Source of the DNA: DATAFO01 sp046728935
GTDB taxonomy: Bacteria; Actinomycetota; Thermoleophilia; Solirubrobacterales; 70-9
Direction: 5' to 3'
Length of the DNA stretch: 5,282 nt
NCBI GenBank assembly: GCA_046728935.1
Contig: JBKPFS010000077.1
Location: forward strand, 1-5,282
The translations under genes were made by a program, and so were the position numbers. Below the pieces are notes generated by a model. That model ran no database searches and was not told the origin of the DNA. It worked only from the letters and a program-made list of their open reading frames with translations. This document shows, in pieces, positions 4,936 through 5,282 of the stretch. Numbering within the stretch: position 1 is the stretch's first letter; each line of letters begins with the position of its first letter.

Positions 4936-5282
4936 GTGAGCGACCGCTTCGCGGGAAGGTCGGGGCTCGTGCTCGGCGTCGCCAACCGACGCTCGATCGC
5001 CTGGGCGATCGCCCAGCAGCTCGCAGAGGGCGGGGCGAAGCTCGCCTTCACCTTCCAGGGCGAGCGCATCGAGAAGAGCGTCCGCGAACTGGCCGAGACG
5101 GTCTCCGCGCCGCTCGTCACTCCGTGCGACGTCCGGTCGGACGAGGATCTCGATCGCGTCTTTACCGAGGTCGCCGAGACCTTCGGCGGCAAGCTCGACC
5201 TGCTCGTCCACTCGGTCGCCTTCGCGGACGCGCGCGACCTCGAGGGCCGGTTCACGGACACGCCGCGCGACCGCTTCTGGCT
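4936..5282 (+). CDS. fabI: Enoyl-[acyl-carrier-protein] reductase FabI, N-terminal part
   Basis: The 115 complete codons present read as the N-terminal half of FabI, the NAD(P)H-dependent enoyl-ACP reductase that completes each fatty-acid elongation cycle in type II synthesis. Diagnostic stretches are G14-VANRRSIAWAIAQQLA-30 (the FabI form of the nucleotide-binding loop), the TFQGER stretch at 39-44, CDV (64-66) and LDLLVHSVAFA (87-97). The family is about 255-270 residues long, so roughly 140-150 residues are missing beyond the window, including the catalytic Tyr-x6-Lys; activity and triclosan-site residues cannot be judged. GTG 4936 gives the normal FabI N-terminus and lies 9 bases after a TAGACT -10 with no Shine-Dalgarno, suggesting a leaderless mRNA. 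It diverges from the SDR gene across 30 bp. Identity is secure from sequence alone. Confidence 0.93.
   Translation, partial: MSDRFAGRSGLVLGVANRRSIAWAIAQQLAEGGAKLAFTFQGERIEKSVRELAETVSAPLVTPCDVRSDEDLDRVFTEVAETFGGKLDLLVHSVAFADARDLEGRFTDTPRDRFW

Noticed and set aside
4906..5211. Minus-strand extension of the SDR frame upstream to 5211
   Set aside because: It is the antisense shadow of fabI; the MKVAVVTGG start at 4905 is the standard SDR N-terminus.
1..5282. CRISPR arrays, tRNA or rRNA genes, insertion sequences, toxin-antitoxin pairs
   Set aside because: No regularly spaced repeats, cloverleaf-like sequence, rRNA motifs, transposase signature or small paired genes were seen on either strand.

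Overview
This is a GC-rich (roughly 70% by eye), tightly packed bacterial chromosome segment with six protein genes, the last cut by the window edge. The protein families, GTG starts and start codons sitting only 8 to 11 bases behind a -10 hexamer (leaderless mRNAs) fit a high-GC actinobacterium. A Thermoleophilia-type soil or aquatic lineage is my best guess, but no marker here proves it.

Layout. Bases 1-314 hold no gene I can support, only several short hairpins and a 10-bp tandem repeat. A minus-strand nucleotidyltransferase (315-1091) comes next, then a 178-bp divergent intergenic region. The plus-strand PlsC-type acyltransferase (1270-2391) ends 4 bp from the minus-strand flippase-like / lysylphosphatidylglycerol-synthase-type membrane protein (2396-3400). 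That gene starts 13 bp from a divergent plus-strand PAP2/Aur1-like membrane phosphatase or transferase (3414-4130), which ends 7 bp from a minus-strand short-chain dehydrogenase (4138-4905). Thirty base pairs beyond the dehydrogenase start, the divergent enoyl-ACP reductase gene fabI begins (4936, running off the window end). From 1270 on, genes alternate strand one by one, so they are not an operon although they are almost gapless.

Theme. Five of the six genes are plausibly linked to lipids: fatty-acid elongation (FabI), acyl transfer to a glycerolipid (PlsC-like), polar lipid headgroup or carrier chemistry (PAP2/Aur1-like), a lipid-translocation-type membrane protein, and an oxidoreductase with a hydrophobic and basic tail. 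The link is inferred from family membership and adjacency; the precise substrates cannot be read from the sequence.

No clearly new system is visible. The most interesting signals are regulatory and architectural: overlapping divergent -10 elements between the dehydrogenase and fabI, a -10 element sharing bases with the opposite gene's start codon, a symmetrical hairpin spanning two convergent stop codons, an unusual insert in the acyltransferase, and the unexplained hairpin-rich block at the left edge.
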